Source: Corynebacterium sp.
GTDB taxonomy: Bacteria > Actinomycetota > Actinomycetes > Mycobacteriales > Mycobacteriaceae
Direction of reading: 5' to 3'
Assembly: GCF_030152825.1 (NCBI RefSeq)
Contig: NZ_JASLIP010000035.1
Coordinates: 7,563 to 71,562, forward strand
DNA: 64,000 bases
Shown: positions 33,292 through 42,421 of the stretch, one piece after another
Position numbering within the stretch: position 1 is the stretch's first letter
Layout of the letters: each line of letters begins with the position of its first letter
Notes under the pieces: model-generated
Databases searched by the model: none
What the model was told of the DNA's origin: nothing
The model's input: only the letters and a program-made list of their open reading frames with translations
Made by a program: the position numbers and the translations under genes

Positions 33292-34458
33292 ATGAAGGAT
33301 CACTCCGCACAACACCCAGGAACACACGCCGCAGCTGACAACGCGACCACGCCCCACGAGGTGGATACCGACCTCGTCGCCGCGGCCGCCGGCGCCCGGC
33401 GCGTCCCCGGCCTGGACTTCCCACTTTCCCGCCGCACCGACCCGGTATCGGTACGCCAGGGCGTGCGGGTCGTGGTGCGCCGGGTGACGGGCCGGCTCGC
33501 CGAATCCGGTCGGCCGGAGGTCAGCGACGTCATCGGCACGCTGCTCAGCGTGGATCCGCTGGTCGTCCGCCCCACACCCCGGAAGCGGGAGCCCGGGGCA
33601 GCCACACAGGAACCGGTGGCAATCGCGGCGGGCAGCGTCGTCGTCCTAAAAACCTTGAGCACCAAGCCGGTTCGCAACAGCGACATCCGGGCGGTCGAGC
33701 AAGCCATCGCGCAAGCCTTCCCCGGCACCGAGAACGCCTGGGTTGAAGGCTGGCTGTGCCGCGCGGGCGACGGGATAACCGAGCGCTCCAACACCGCCGT
33801 GCCGCTGGGCCCCAATGCCGCGCTGCAGCCGGTGCCGGTGGAGGGGATCAAGGCCTTCTATGCCCAGCACGGGCTGCCCGCAGCGCTCATGGTGCCGGAC
33901 CAGATCGGGCGGACCGCGGAGAACCTGGAGGGCACGCGTGGGCCGGAGATCCTCGTGATGACGCGGGAGCTGGACGACCTCGGCGAGGCCCCGGCGCTCA
34001 GCGGCGACGCGGGCCTGGTGCACCCCAACTTCGCGGGCCAGCCCCTGGAGATCGAGGTGCTGGACCAGCCCACCGAGGAGTGGCTCTCCCGCTACCACTT
34101 CCGTGGCCAGCCACTGCCCGAACACGCACTGGAGCTGCTGCGCAAGCGCATTGACGGCACGCTGGGCTTCGCTCAGGTCCGCATTGGTGGGACCCTAGCC
34201 GCGATCACCCGTGCGACGATCACCAGCACCGAGGGCGGGCGCTCCTTCCTGGGCTACTCCGCGGTGGAGGTTTTGCCGGAGTTCCGGCGCCACGGGCTGG
34301 CCACCCACCTGGGGCGGGCACTGTTGCACTGGGGCGCGCAGCACGGTGCTGCGGAGGCCTACCTGGAGGTCATCGAGAGCAACACCGCCGGGCGCGGGCT
34401 GTACCACGACCTGGGATTCTCCGAGCACCACCGGCACCGCAGCCTGCAACTGGACTAA
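33292..34458 (+). CDS. GNAT-family N-acetyltransferase (Rv0428c-like)
   Basis: 388 residues. N-terminal ~150 residues form a small beta-rich domain (VRQGVRVVVRRVTGRL, SDVIGTLLSVDPLVV) of the type found in Rv0428c-like proteins; the C-terminus is a GNAT domain with the acetyl-CoA loop VLPEFRRHGLATHLGRALL and YLEVIESNTAGRGLYHDLGF. It lies between def and xthA, the same order as in M. tuberculosis. The acceptor is unknown. Confidence 0.85.
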   Translation: MKDHSAQHPGTHAAADNATTPHEVDTDLVAAAAGARRVPGLDFPLSRRTDPVSVRQGVRVVVRRVTGRLAESGRPEVSDVIGTLLSVDPLVVRPTPRKREPGAATQEPVAIAAGSVVVLKTLSTKPVRNSDIRAVEQAIAQAFPGTENAWVEGWLCRAGDGITERSNTAVPLGPNAALQPVPVEGIKAFYAQHGLPAALMVPDQIGRTAENLEGTRGPEILVMTRELDDLGEAPALSGDAGLVHPNFAGQPLEIEVLDQPTEEWLSRYHFRGQPLPEHALELLRKRIDGTLGFAQVRIGGTLAAITRATITSTEGGRSFLGYSAVEVLPEFRRHGLATHLGRALLHWGAQHGAAEAYLEVIESNTAGRGLYHDLGFSEHHRHRSLQLD

Positions 34459-34549
34459 AGCGGGGCGCGCTGGGCGGACGGCGGCCGCAGAACCAAGAGA
34501 ACGCCCCGCCGTGCAGGGCGTGTCCGCAGGCTTCAGTAGGCTGTCATCT

Positions 34550-35326
34550 ATGCGCATCGCCACCTGGAACATCAACTCCGTCCGCACCCGCGAAGACCGG
34601 GTCCGAGCCTTCCTGGAACGCTCCGGCGTGGACGTGCTGTGCCTGCAGGAAACCAAGTGCACGGATAAGCAGTTCCCGGACTTCAGCGACACCGGCTACG
34701 AGCAGGCCCACCACGGCCTGCACTCCTTCAACGGGGTCGCCATCCTCTCCCGGGTGGGTCTGGAGGACGTGCAGACCGAGTTCGGTCAGCCCGGCTTCGA
34801 TAAGGACCTCAACGCGCCGCAGCACCAGGAGGCCCGCGCCATCGGTGCGGTCTGCAACGGCGTACGGGTATGGAGCCTGTACGTGCCGAATGGCCGGGAA
34901 ATCCGCGACCCGCACTACAGCTACAAGCTGGCCTGGCTGGATGCGCTGGCAGCTTACGCAAAAACCACCGGGGAGGACGGCACCGCGGAAAAGCTGGTGC
35001 TGACCGGCGACTTCAACATCGCACCCCGCGACGAGGATGTCTGGGACCGCAGCTGGTTCGAGGGCAAAACCCACGTCACCCCGAACGAGCGCAAGCGGCT
35101 CACCGCGCTGGAGGACGCCGGCCTGATCCAGGCCACGGAGCTCATCGCCGACCAGTACACCTACTGGGACTACCAGGCCATGCGCTTCCAGAAGAACGAA
35201 GGCATCCGCATCGACCTGCAGTACGCCCGCGGGCTGAAGCCCGAGGGCGGGCGCGTGGACCGCGACGAACGCAAGGGCAAGGGCGCGTCCGACCACGCCC
35301 CCGTCATCATCGACTACACCGTCTAA
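34550..35326 (+). CDS. xthA: Exodeoxyribonuclease III / AP endonuclease
   Basis: 258 residues. Cuts DNA at abasic sites and trims 3' ends in base-excision repair. Motifs: MRIATWNINSVRTR, LCLQETKC (catalytic Glu), LTGDFNIAPRDEDVWD, IRIDLQYA and KGASDHAPVIID (catalytic Asp-His). TAGGCT ends 7 nt before ATG 34550, giving a leaderless start; longer frames would overlap the GNAT gene in another frame. Confidence 0.95.
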   Translation: MRIATWNINSVRTREDRVRAFLERSGVDVLCLQETKCTDKQFPDFSDTGYEQAHHGLHSFNGVAILSRVGLEDVQTEFGQPGFDKDLNAPQHQEARAIGAVCNGVRVWSLYVPNGREIRDPHYSYKLAWLDALAAYAKTTGEDGTAEKLVLTGDFNIAPRDEDVWDRSWFEGKTHVTPNERKRLTALEDAGLIQATELIADQYTYWDYQAMRFQKNEGIRIDLQYARGLKPEGGRVDRDERKGKGASDHAPVIIDYTV

Positions 35327-35347
35327 ACAGCCAAGAGGAACAAGCAG

Positions 35348-36859
35348 ATGTGGTGGCTAGAGCCCGTCGACATGGCGGTGGGAGTAGTGGACCAACTGGA
35401 GTGGTACCACTTCCTCATCGTCGGGCTGGACTACGTCCTGAAGTTCGTGGCCCTGGGGTGGGTGCCGCAGAAGCGCCGCCCCTCCTCGGCCATGGCCTGG
35501 CTGCTGGCCATCTTCCTCATCCCCTTCATCGGCATCCTGCTGTTCATCATGATCGGCTCGCCGGTGGTCAACCGGCGCCGCCACAAGATCCAGGTGCAGG
35601 CCAACGCGCTGATCCGCGACATGTCCAGCGGGGAACCGGACGTCCCCAAAGGCCTGGAGGTCACCGAAGAGCAGCTCTCCATGGTGCAGCTCAACCGCGA
35701 ACTCACCGCGATGCCCGCGGTGGGCGGAACCCTGCAGAAGCTGTACTCCGACTACGCGGAATCCATCCGCGAGATCGCTAACGCCATCGACGAGGCCCAG
35801 CACTACGTCAACGTCGAGATCTACATCATGGCCTGGGATGAAACCACCGACCCCTTCTTCCAGGCGCTGGCCCGAGCCGCCGACCGGGGCGTGGAAGTGC
35901 GCCTCATGTACGACCACGTGGGCTCCATGAAGTACCCGGAATCTCACCTGCTCGGCCGCAAGCTCGACCGGCTGGGCATCGAGTGGTACGCCATGCTGCC
36001 GCTGAAGCCTTGGCGCTGGAAGTTCCGCCGTCCCGACCTGCGCAACCACCGCAAGCTCGTCATCATCGACGGGGAACGAGCCTTCATGGGCTCGCAGAAC
36101 ATGATCGACGCCAGCTACCTCAACTCCGGCAACCTCAAGCTCGGCCGGCAGTGGGTGGACATCATGGGCGAGTTCACCGGGCCGATCGTGTCGATCATCA
36201 ACTCCGTCTTCGCCGTGGACTGGTACACCGAATCCGGGGAAACGCTGGACCTCATCGACCCCTCCGTCCACGCGGAGCAGCTCGCCACCGCCAAGAAGGA
36301 CACCGGCGCCGAGCTCATGCAGCTCGTCCCCTCCGGGCCGGGCTTTACCACTGAACCGAATCTGCGACTCTTCGTCTCGATGGCTCACCACGCCAAGGAG
36401 AGCCTGCAGATCGTCAGCCCCTACTTCATCCCCGAGGAGTCCCTCCTGGAGGCCGTCACGACCGCGGCCTACCGCGGGGTGAAGGTGTCGCTGTACGTCT
36501 CCGAGGAATCCGACCAGATGATGGTCGGGCACGCGCAGGCCTCCTACTACGGGGAGCTCATGGAATCCGGCGTGGAGATCTACCAGTACCCTGCCCCCGC
36601 CGTGCTGCACACCAAGTGCGCCATCGCCGACGGCGAGGTGGCCGTTATGGGCAGCTCCAACATGGACATGCGCTCCTTCGGGCTGAACTACGAGATCACC
36701 CTCATGACCTTCGAGGGCGCGGTCATGGACAGCCTCCAGGAGATCATCGACGCCTACCGCGAAGCCTCCCTGCAGCTCGATCTGAAGGAGTGGAAGAACC
36801 GCCCGTGGTACAAGCAGTACCTCGATAACGTCTTCCGCCTGACCAGCGCGCTGCAGTAG
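35348..36859 (+). CDS. cls: Cardiolipin synthase
   Basis: 503 residues. Condenses phosphatidylglycerol into cardiolipin at the membrane. Two N-terminal helices (YHFLIVGLDYVLKFVALG and AWLLAIFLIPFIGILLFIMI) and two phospholipase D motifs: NHRKLVIIDGERAFMGSQN and LHTKCAIADGEVAVMGSSN. It starts 21 nt after xthA and is probably in the same transcript. RBS is AAGAGGAACAAG. Confidence 0.95.
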   Translation: MWWLEPVDMAVGVVDQLEWYHFLIVGLDYVLKFVALGWVPQKRRPSSAMAWLLAIFLIPFIGILLFIMIGSPVVNRRRHKIQVQANALIRDMSSGEPDVPKGLEVTEEQLSMVQLNRELTAMPAVGGTLQKLYSDYAESIREIANAIDEAQHYVNVEIYIMAWDETTDPFFQALARAADRGVEVRLMYDHVGSMKYPESHLLGRKLDRLGIEWYAMLPLKPWRWKFRRPDLRNHRKLVIIDGERAFMGSQNMIDASYLNSGNLKLGRQWVDIMGEFTGPIVSIINSVFAVDWYTESGETLDLIDPSVHAEQLATAKKDTGAELMQLVPSGPGFTTEPNLRLFVSMAHHAKESLQIVSPYFIPEESLLEAVTTAAYRGVKVSLYVSEESDQMMVGHAQASYYGELMESGVEIYQYPAPAVLHTKCAIADGEVAVMGSSNMDMRSFGLNYEITLMTFEGAVMDSLQEIIDAYREASLQLDLKEWKNRPWYKQYLDNVFRLTSALQ

Positions 36860-37010
36860 CGCGGCGCAGGGCAATTACTTTTCTCCCGCAAAATGGTACG
36901 GAGAAACCCCGCCCGCGCCTACACTAGCTAGCTACATAAAGAAAAGTTTCAACCCACCGAACTGCCCCCTGACGCACGCAGCTCACGAGGACTAAGAGCG
37001 AGGAACAGTA

Positions 37011-37556
37011 ATGAGTAGCACAGCGGCCTCCCCCCAGCGCCCCAAGCCCAACGTCAGCGGGCACAAGGCGAAGGAAGTCCTCCCGGACGTCGACGTCTCC
37101 GAAATCGCATCCAGCGTTTTTGACTTCCTCTCCGCCACGCGCCGCCTCATGAGCCGCCCGAGCGCGGATATGAACATCTCCCAGTCCGAGATCGAGGTGC
37201 TGCAGTTCATCTCCCAGCACCCGGGCTGCGGTGTCTCCGAGATCGCCCGGCTGCGCTTCCTGCGCGCCTCCAACGTCTCCGCCACCGTCCGCCGCCTCAT
37301 CAACGACGGCCTCGTGGACCGGCAGGCCAATGACTACGACCGCCGCGCCCAGGATCTCTACCTCACCGACAAGGGGGTGGCCATCATGAACGACATCACC
37401 GACCAGTGGGCAATGTTCATCGCCCAGGCCACCTCCCGGATGGAGCGCTCCGACGTCCGCAAGCTACGCGACGGTGTGCCCGCCCTGCGTGGACTATCGG
37501 ATGCCGCGGAGGCGATCATCGATAACCTCCAGCGCGAGCGCGAACGCGTGATCTAG
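37011..37556 (+). CDS. MarR-family transcriptional regulator
   Basis: 181 residues. Winged helix-turn-helix: NISQSEIEVLQFISQHPG, GVSEIARLRFLRASNVSATVRRLINDGLVDRQ (recognition helix) and the wing DYDRRAQDLYLTDKG. The N-terminal 30 residues are an extra tail. The gene stands alone, convergent with a Bcr/CflA exporter. Upstream, ACACTAGCTAGCTACA near 36920 contains the palindrome TAGCTAGCTA and overlaps the likely promoter, a candidate self-operator. Ligand unknown. Confidence 0.88.
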   Translation: MSSTAASPQRPKPNVSGHKAKEVLPDVDVSEIASSVFDFLSATRRLMSRPSADMNISQSEIEVLQFISQHPGCGVSEIARLRFLRASNVSATVRRLINDGLVDRQANDYDRRAQDLYLTDKGVAIMNDITDQWAMFIAQATSRMERSDVRKLRDGVPALRGLSDAAEAIIDNLQRERERVI

Positions 37557-37671
37557 CCGCTGGGGCTGTCCCGGGGTCCACTTAAGGGCCATCCCGGGGC
37601 CACCGGAGAGCCACCCCGGAGCCCTGGCGTCAGTGCTGTGACATGACGGTTGCGGCGTGACGGCTGTGGCG

Positions 37672-38880
37672 CTATTCCGCGTGCGGGGCGAACTTCGCGG
37701 CCAGCAGCGTGCCCGCGATAGCCACCGCCACCGAGGCCACCATGCACAGCCCCAGGGCCAGCATCCGGTCGGACCCCAGGCCCACCAGCGGGCTCATCAC
37801 CCCGGCCACCACGAACTGCCCCGCGCCCAGGACCGCCGATCCAGCGCCCGCGCGATCCGCCGCCAAGCCTTGGGCCAGCGCGGTGGAGTTGGACATGTTC
37901 AGCCCCACCCCGAAGGTGGCGACGAAAACCGACGCTGCGAGGACGTACATCGCGGCGTCGCCGTCCCTGGGAAGGAACAGGGCGCACAACAGCACCGCCA
38001 CTGCCCCGAGCGCGATCAAGCACACCGCCACGCGCTGCAGTCGCCGCGCGCCGATGCGCCCCACCAGGCGGATATTCAAAGAGTTCGCGCTCAGCAGCGC
38101 GACCGCGTTGAGCGCAAACATCGCGGAGAAGCCCACCGAGCTCAGCCCGAAGACCTCCTGGTAGACGAAGGAGGAACCGGCGATGAATGCGAACATCGTG
38201 CCGAAGCCAAACGCGAAAGCCATCGCATAGCCCACGAACGCGGGGCGGCGGAACAGCCCCAACATGTTCCGGTACATCCGCACCGGCCCACCACCATGGC
38301 GCCGCTCCACCGGCAGCGTTTCCGGTTGGCGCCAAGCCACCAGGATCTGGGCCAGGGCGACCAGCGCCAGCGTGAAGAAGATCGCCCGCCAGCCCGCAGC
38401 CTCGTTGATGACCCCGCCCAGCAGTGGCGCAAGGATCGGGGCCACACCGATGATCAGCATCATGACCGACAGCGCCTGGGCGGCGGCCGAGCCGCACAGC
38501 TTATCGGCGATCATCGCGCGGGTCAGCACCACGCCGGTGCCGCCGGCAACACCCTGGAAGAAGCGGGCGGCGATCAACACTGCGGCCGTGGGGGCAATCG
38601 CGCACACCACGGAGGCAACCAGCCCCAGCGCCATCCCGAAGCACACCAGCCCCCGGCGGCCCCGGCCATCCGAGAGCGGCCCAATCAGCAGCTGCCCCAT
38701 GGCCATGCCCACCATGTAGGCGGTGATGGAGAGCTGCACCACGGCAGGGCTCGCCCCCAGATCCTGACCGATCAGCGGCAGGGCGGGCAGGTACATGTCC
38801 GTACCCAGCGGCCCACCCGCAGAGAGCAGCGCGAAGCCCGCCAAGGTCAGCACACCGAGCTGCTGCTTCTTCGAATCCAT
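37672..38880 (-). CDS. Bcr/CflA-type MFS drug exporter
   Basis: 402 residues with 12 predicted helices. The family pumps drugs such as bicyclomycin or chloramphenicol. The MFS motif A region is GQLLIGPLSDGRGRRGL, with the N-terminal GPLGTDMYLPALP typical of DHA1 Bcr/CflA proteins and LGGVINEAAGWRAIF after helix 5. Start at 38880 (MDSKKQQLG) is preferred because it puts the first helix at the right distance and upstream codons look non-coding. A hairpin separates it from the ABC permease gene on the same strand. Real substrate unknown. Confidence 0.88.
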   Translation of the reverse strand: MDSKKQQLGVLTLAGFALLSAGGPLGTDMYLPALPLIGQDLGASPAVVQLSITAYMVGMAMGQLLIGPLSDGRGRRGLVCFGMALGLVASVVCAIAPTAAVLIAARFFQGVAGGTGVVLTRAMIADKLCGSAAAQALSVMMLIIGVAPILAPLLGGVINEAAGWRAIFFTLALVALAQILVAWRQPETLPVERRHGGGPVRMYRNMLGLFRRPAFVGYAMAFAFGFGTMFAFIAGSSFVYQEVFGLSSVGFSAMFALNAVALLSANSLNIRLVGRIGARRLQRVAVCLIALGAVAVLLCALFLPRDGDAAMYVLAASVFVATFGVGLNMSNSTALAQGLAADRAGAGSAVLGAGQFVVAGVMSPLVGLGSDRMLALGLCMVASVAVAIAGTLLAAKFAPHAE

Positions 38881-38906
38881 TTTTACTTTTTCCACTCCAC
38901 AACGAA

Positions 38907-38936
38907 GCGCCACGGTGCTCACGGGCACCGCGGCGC
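38907..38936 (-). terminator. Hairpin between ABC permease and MFS gene
   Basis: GCGCC-GCGGTGC paired with GCACCG-GGCGC (one mismatch), 6-nt loop, followed on the minus strand by TTCGTT. Probably ends the ABC transcript. Confidence 0.55.
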
Positions 38937-38964
38937 TGGGCGCAACAAGAACTAGCGGGGATTT

Positions 38965-39786
38965 TTAAGCGTCGCGCTTTTTCAGGGCGATCAGACCGGC
39001 GATGAAGAAGATCACACAGAATGCTGCGAAATAGAGGATGGAGCCGACCTGACCCCACGGGGCGTCCGGGGTGTCCATCATCATCGTCGCCATGTCGACG
39101 TTATTGAAGGGCATGTATGGCGGCAGCCAGTCGCGAATCTTCGGAACCAGTGGCACGACCGCCCCCTCAACAACCAGCTTCCACAGCAGCAGGGCGGCGA
39201 TGCTGGCCGCGGTCGAGCGGAGCAGGTAGCCCACGCCCGTGGAAATCACGACGGAGAGCAGTGCGTACAGCACCAGGCGACCGATCGCGGTCCATAGGTT
39301 CTCTGCGCCGAAGCCCGCGGAGTCCAGGATCGTGTCGTTACCGGTGATGATGCGGGAGGCGGCGAACTTGCTGGTCCACACGGACAGCACCGCGCTGATG
39401 AAGGTCAGCACCATGGCCAGCACGCCATAGACCAGCACCTTCACAAACGGCACCGGGAAGCGCTTCGGCGTGGCCAGCAGCGTATTCTTCGCGGTGCCAT
39501 TGGCGTACTCGTTGGTCACGTTGAGCACGGCCTGGATGATGATGATCATCATGCCGAAGACGAGCATGCCGCCCAGCGCACCCGTTGCGTCCAGGGCGTT
39601 CTTCGCGTCGACGACGCCGGCAACATCCGCCGGTCCGTCACCTTCCGTGGCCGATTGATAGATCAGGCCGGCGCCAACACCATTCAGTGCGGCGAAGCCC
39701 ACGGAGAAGAAGAGGATCAGCCCAGAGGTCCACCACACCGCCTTGGTCGTGGAGAGCTTGAGCCATTCAGACTTAATCAGGTTCAT
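38965..39786 (-). CDS. ABC-2 type transporter permease
   Basis: 273 residues, six predicted helices (for example GGMLVFGMMIIIIQAVLNV, VLVYGVLAMVLTFISAVLSV and ILYFAAFCVIFFIAGLIAL). The ABC-2 signature region is ILNVTNEYANGTAKNTLLATP-like: VTNEYANGTAKNTLLATPKR. It starts 7 nt after the ATPase gene, so the two form one exporter. Substrate unknown; the size fits antibiotic or lantibiotic-type exporters. Confidence 0.88.
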   Translation of the reverse strand: MNLIKSEWLKLSTTKAVWWTSGLILFFSVGFAALNGVGAGLIYQSATEGDGPADVAGVVDAKNALDATGALGGMLVFGMMIIIIQAVLNVTNEYANGTAKNTLLATPKRFPVPFVKVLVYGVLAMVLTFISAVLSVWTSKFAASRIITGNDTILDSAGFGAENLWTAIGRLVLYALLSVVISTGVGYLLRSTAASIAALLLWKLVVEGAVVPLVPKIRDWLPPYMPFNNVDMATMMMDTPDAPWGQVGSILYFAAFCVIFFIAGLIALKKRDA

Positions 39787-39793
39787 GGGTTCT

Positions 39794-40804
39794 TTACTCC
39801 CCCTTCTCGATGCGGTTGTCTGCGCCGTCGACCGAAATACCCGGCTCGGCGGTGGATGGGGCGGCGGGAATGCCCGGGGCGCCCAGTCCGGCCTTGGCCT
39901 GGTACTCGACGGAATGCCCGGTCTGCTGCATGAAGGCCTCCTCCAGAGAAGCGGACTTCTGGCTCAGCTCGTTCAGGCGCAGCCCGTAGGTGTAGGCCAG
40001 GCCGCCCACCCAGTCGGTGTCGTGGTCCGGGACGACGAGGATGTCGCGGCCCTCGACATCCTTACTGCGCTCGAAGTTCGCAGACTCCTCACGCAGCGCG
40101 TTTTCCAGCTCGGTGAGGTGCTCGGAACGCACGATCGTGGTGGTCTCGGAGGAGCTCTTAATGAACTCATGGACGGACTGATCCGCCACCAGCTTGCCCT
40201 TACCGATCACAATCAGGTGATCCGCGGTTTGCGCCATCTCGGAGAGAAGGTGGGAGCTGATCAGCACCGTGCGCCCCTCGCGGGCGAGCTGGCGGACGAA
40301 GTCACGCACCCAGCGGATGCCCTCCGGGTCGAGGCCGTTGACCGGCTCGTCCAGGATCAGGACCTCCGGGTCGCCCAGGAGGGCTGCGGCGAGCCCCAGG
40401 CGCTGCCCCATGCCGAGGGAGAACTTGCCTGCTTTGCGGCCGGCGACGTTGGACAGGCCAACGATATCCAGCACCTCGTCCACCCGCTTGCGGGAGAAGC
40501 CATTCGCCGCGGCGATCCAGCGCAAGTGGTTGACCGCGGAGCGGTTGGGGTGAACCCACTTCGCATCCAGTAGGGTGCCGACCTTAGTCAGGGGGCGGTC
40601 GAAGTCCGCGTAACGCTTACCGTCGATCAGTGCGGAACCGCTGGTCGGAGTGTCCAGCCCGACGATCATTCGCATTGTCGTGGACTTTCCGGCGCCGTTG
40701 GGACCGAGGAACCCGGTGACAATCCCGGGTTTGACCTCAAAATCCAAGTTGTCGACAACGGTGGTGCCACCGTATGCCTTGGACAGCGATTTCACTTTGA
40801 TCAT
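39794..40804 (-). CDS. ABC transporter ATP-binding protein
   Basis: 336 residues. Walker A LGPNGAGKST, Q-loop region near LLDAKWVHP, signature FSLGMGQRLGLAAALLG, Walker B VLILDEPVNGLD and H-loop SSHLL. The ATG at 40804 (MIKVKSL) begins at the first beta strand; an upstream start adding ten residues is possible. The last 35 residues are a Pro/Ala-rich tail. Drives the permease just downstream. Confidence 0.93.
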   Translation of the reverse strand: MIKVKSLSKAYGGTTVVDNLDFEVKPGIVTGFLGPNGAGKSTTMRMIVGLDTPTSGSALIDGKRYADFDRPLTKVGTLLDAKWVHPNRSAVNHLRWIAAANGFSRKRVDEVLDIVGLSNVAGRKAGKFSLGMGQRLGLAAALLGDPEVLILDEPVNGLDPEGIRWVRDFVRQLAREGRTVLISSHLLSEMAQTADHLIVIGKGKLVADQSVHEFIKSSSETTTIVRSEHLTELENALREESANFERSKDVEGRDILVVPDHDTDWVGGLAYTYGLRLNELSQKSASLEEAFMQQTGHSVEYQAKAGLGAPGIPAAPSTAEPGISVDGADNRIEKGE

Positions 40805-40987
40805 GGGCACCAGTTTGCCATAGAAAGCAGACATTCCGACAGATCAGCACCCTTGCCTTTCCGCTGCACACCCCTGAATCCCCCGCAATTCCCCCTGCAC
40901 AATCCCCGCACAGCGCGGCTTCACTTGCTCGCGGAGCCCCACGCAACGTTTGTGACGGGAGTGGCAAAAGTGAAATGTGTCCTGCGT

Positions 40988-40993
40988 TATAAT
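40988..40993 (+). promoter_or_regulatory. -10 element of glnX operon
   Basis: Perfect TATAAT, separated by CAGGCC (6 nt) from the ATG at 41000. Predicts a leaderless glnX-glnH-pknG mRNA. Confidence 0.65.
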
Positions 40994-40999
40994 CAGGCC

Positions 41000-42421
41000 A
41001 TGTCTGCGCCGCTCTATGCCGATGCCGATCGGTGGATGGATCGTGACGACTCGCCCACCGGCGGTCGCACGGTCCGCGGCCTCATTGCCCCAGCCATGGC
41101 GCTGCCCAAGCGCTTCCTCAACTTCATCTCCACCACGCCAGGGATCCTGACGATCATTTCCTTCCTACTCGTCGCCGCGATCCTCGCCGCCGGTGGCGCG
41201 ATGGCGCTGAGCTCCACCTGGCGGCAGAACGACCTCAACACCCTGGTCAGCCGCACCGAACCGCTCTCCAACGCGGCCCAGGAACTCTTCAACTCCCTCT
41301 CCGTCGCGGACTCCGCCGCGACCACGGAGTTCCTCGAAACCAAGGAGCAGAGCTCCACCCAGTCGCAGAGCTACGACCGGCACATCGCCAACGCCAGCCA
41401 GGAAATCATCAAGGCCTCCGCGGGCATCGACAACGTCGACTCCCGTGAGATGGAGCTCGTCCTCCAGCTGCAGACGGATCTGCCCCGCTACGTCGAGCTC
41501 GTCTCCGAAGCGAGCGCGAACGACCGCTTCCGCAACCCCGTCGGTGCGTCCTACCTGACCCAGGCTTCCCACCTGATGCAACAGACGATGCTGCCCGCCG
41601 CCGAAGAGCTCTACACCATCACCTCCAAGCAGGTCAGCGAGCAGCAACGCCACGTGATCTCGCCGATGTGGTTCCCGCTTTCTGGGCTCATCGCCGCAGT
41701 CGTGCTGCTGATCATCGCGCAGCTGTGGCTCTCGGCCAACACCAACCGCGTATTCAACATCGGCCACCTGATCGCCACGACGCTCATGGTCATCGCCCTG
41801 CTCGTGGCGTCCATCAGCGCGGGCTGGACCTGGAAGGCCGGAACCAACTGGATCCAGTCCTCCATGGGGCCACTCGAAACGCTCACCCAGCAGCGCATCG
41901 CCGCCCAGCAGGCCCGCACCGGCGAAGCGCTGGGCCTGGTGCAGCGCAGCTACGGCGACGACAACCAGGAGGAGTTCTCCAAAACCATCGCCCGGATCGA
42001 CAACGAGCTCGAGTCCATCCGCGACTCCGTGGTCTCCCCATACCGCATCGTCCTGGCCCGCGAGCACCTCCAGAAATGGGACGCCGCCCACGCCGTCATG
42101 GTCTACGAACTGCAGCACGGCAACTTCAAGGCCGCCTCCGCCGCCGCCCTGGGCTCCCCCTCCGACGACGACCAGCAGGCCGTCGTCGCGAACTCCAACC
42201 GCTCCCCCAAGGACGTCCAGCTCGACCTACGCACCAGCTACACACTCTTCGACGAGGAGCTGCAGGAGCTGATCAGCGAGTCCCGCGAGCAGCTGCGCGA
42301 CGTGCTCACCGCAGGGCAGTCGGCCGCGCAACGCACCGCGACGATCGTGGCCATCATGACCGCCGTCGCCGCGATCGCCACGCTCGCGGGCACCAGGCCG
42401 AGGGTGAGGGAGTACCTGTGA
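41000..42421 (+). CDS. glnX: GlnX-like four-helix signalling membrane protein
   Basis: 473 residues. First gene of the glnX-glnH-pknG module, which passes extracellular Asp/Glu or Gln levels to the kinase PknG. Four helices: ~46-66 (GILTIISFLLVAAILAAGG), ~220-238, ~250-270 (LIATTLMVIALLVASISAG) and ~450-468; between helices 1-2 and 3-4 are long helical external domains (AQELFNSLSVADSAATTEFL and TLTQQRIAAQQARTGEALG) like sensor coiled coils. No catalytic domain. Leaderless ATG at 41000. Its stop overlaps the glnH start (TGATG). Assigned by operon and topology. Confidence 0.85.
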   Translation: MSAPLYADADRWMDRDDSPTGGRTVRGLIAPAMALPKRFLNFISTTPGILTIISFLLVAAILAAGGAMALSSTWRQNDLNTLVSRTEPLSNAAQELFNSLSVADSAATTEFLETKEQSSTQSQSYDRHIANASQEIIKASAGIDNVDSREMELVLQLQTDLPRYVELVSEASANDRFRNPVGASYLTQASHLMQQTMLPAAEELYTITSKQVSEQQRHVISPMWFPLSGLIAAVVLLIIAQLWLSANTNRVFNIGHLIATTLMVIALLVASISAGWTWKAGTNWIQSSMGPLETLTQQRIAAQQARTGEALGLVQRSYGDDNQEEFSKTIARIDNELESIRDSVVSPYRIVLAREHLQKWDAAHAVMVYELQHGNFKAASAAALGSPSDDDQQAVVANSNRSPKDVQLDLRTSYTLFDEELQELISESREQLRDVLTAGQSAAQRTATIVAIMTAVAAIATLAGTRPRVREYL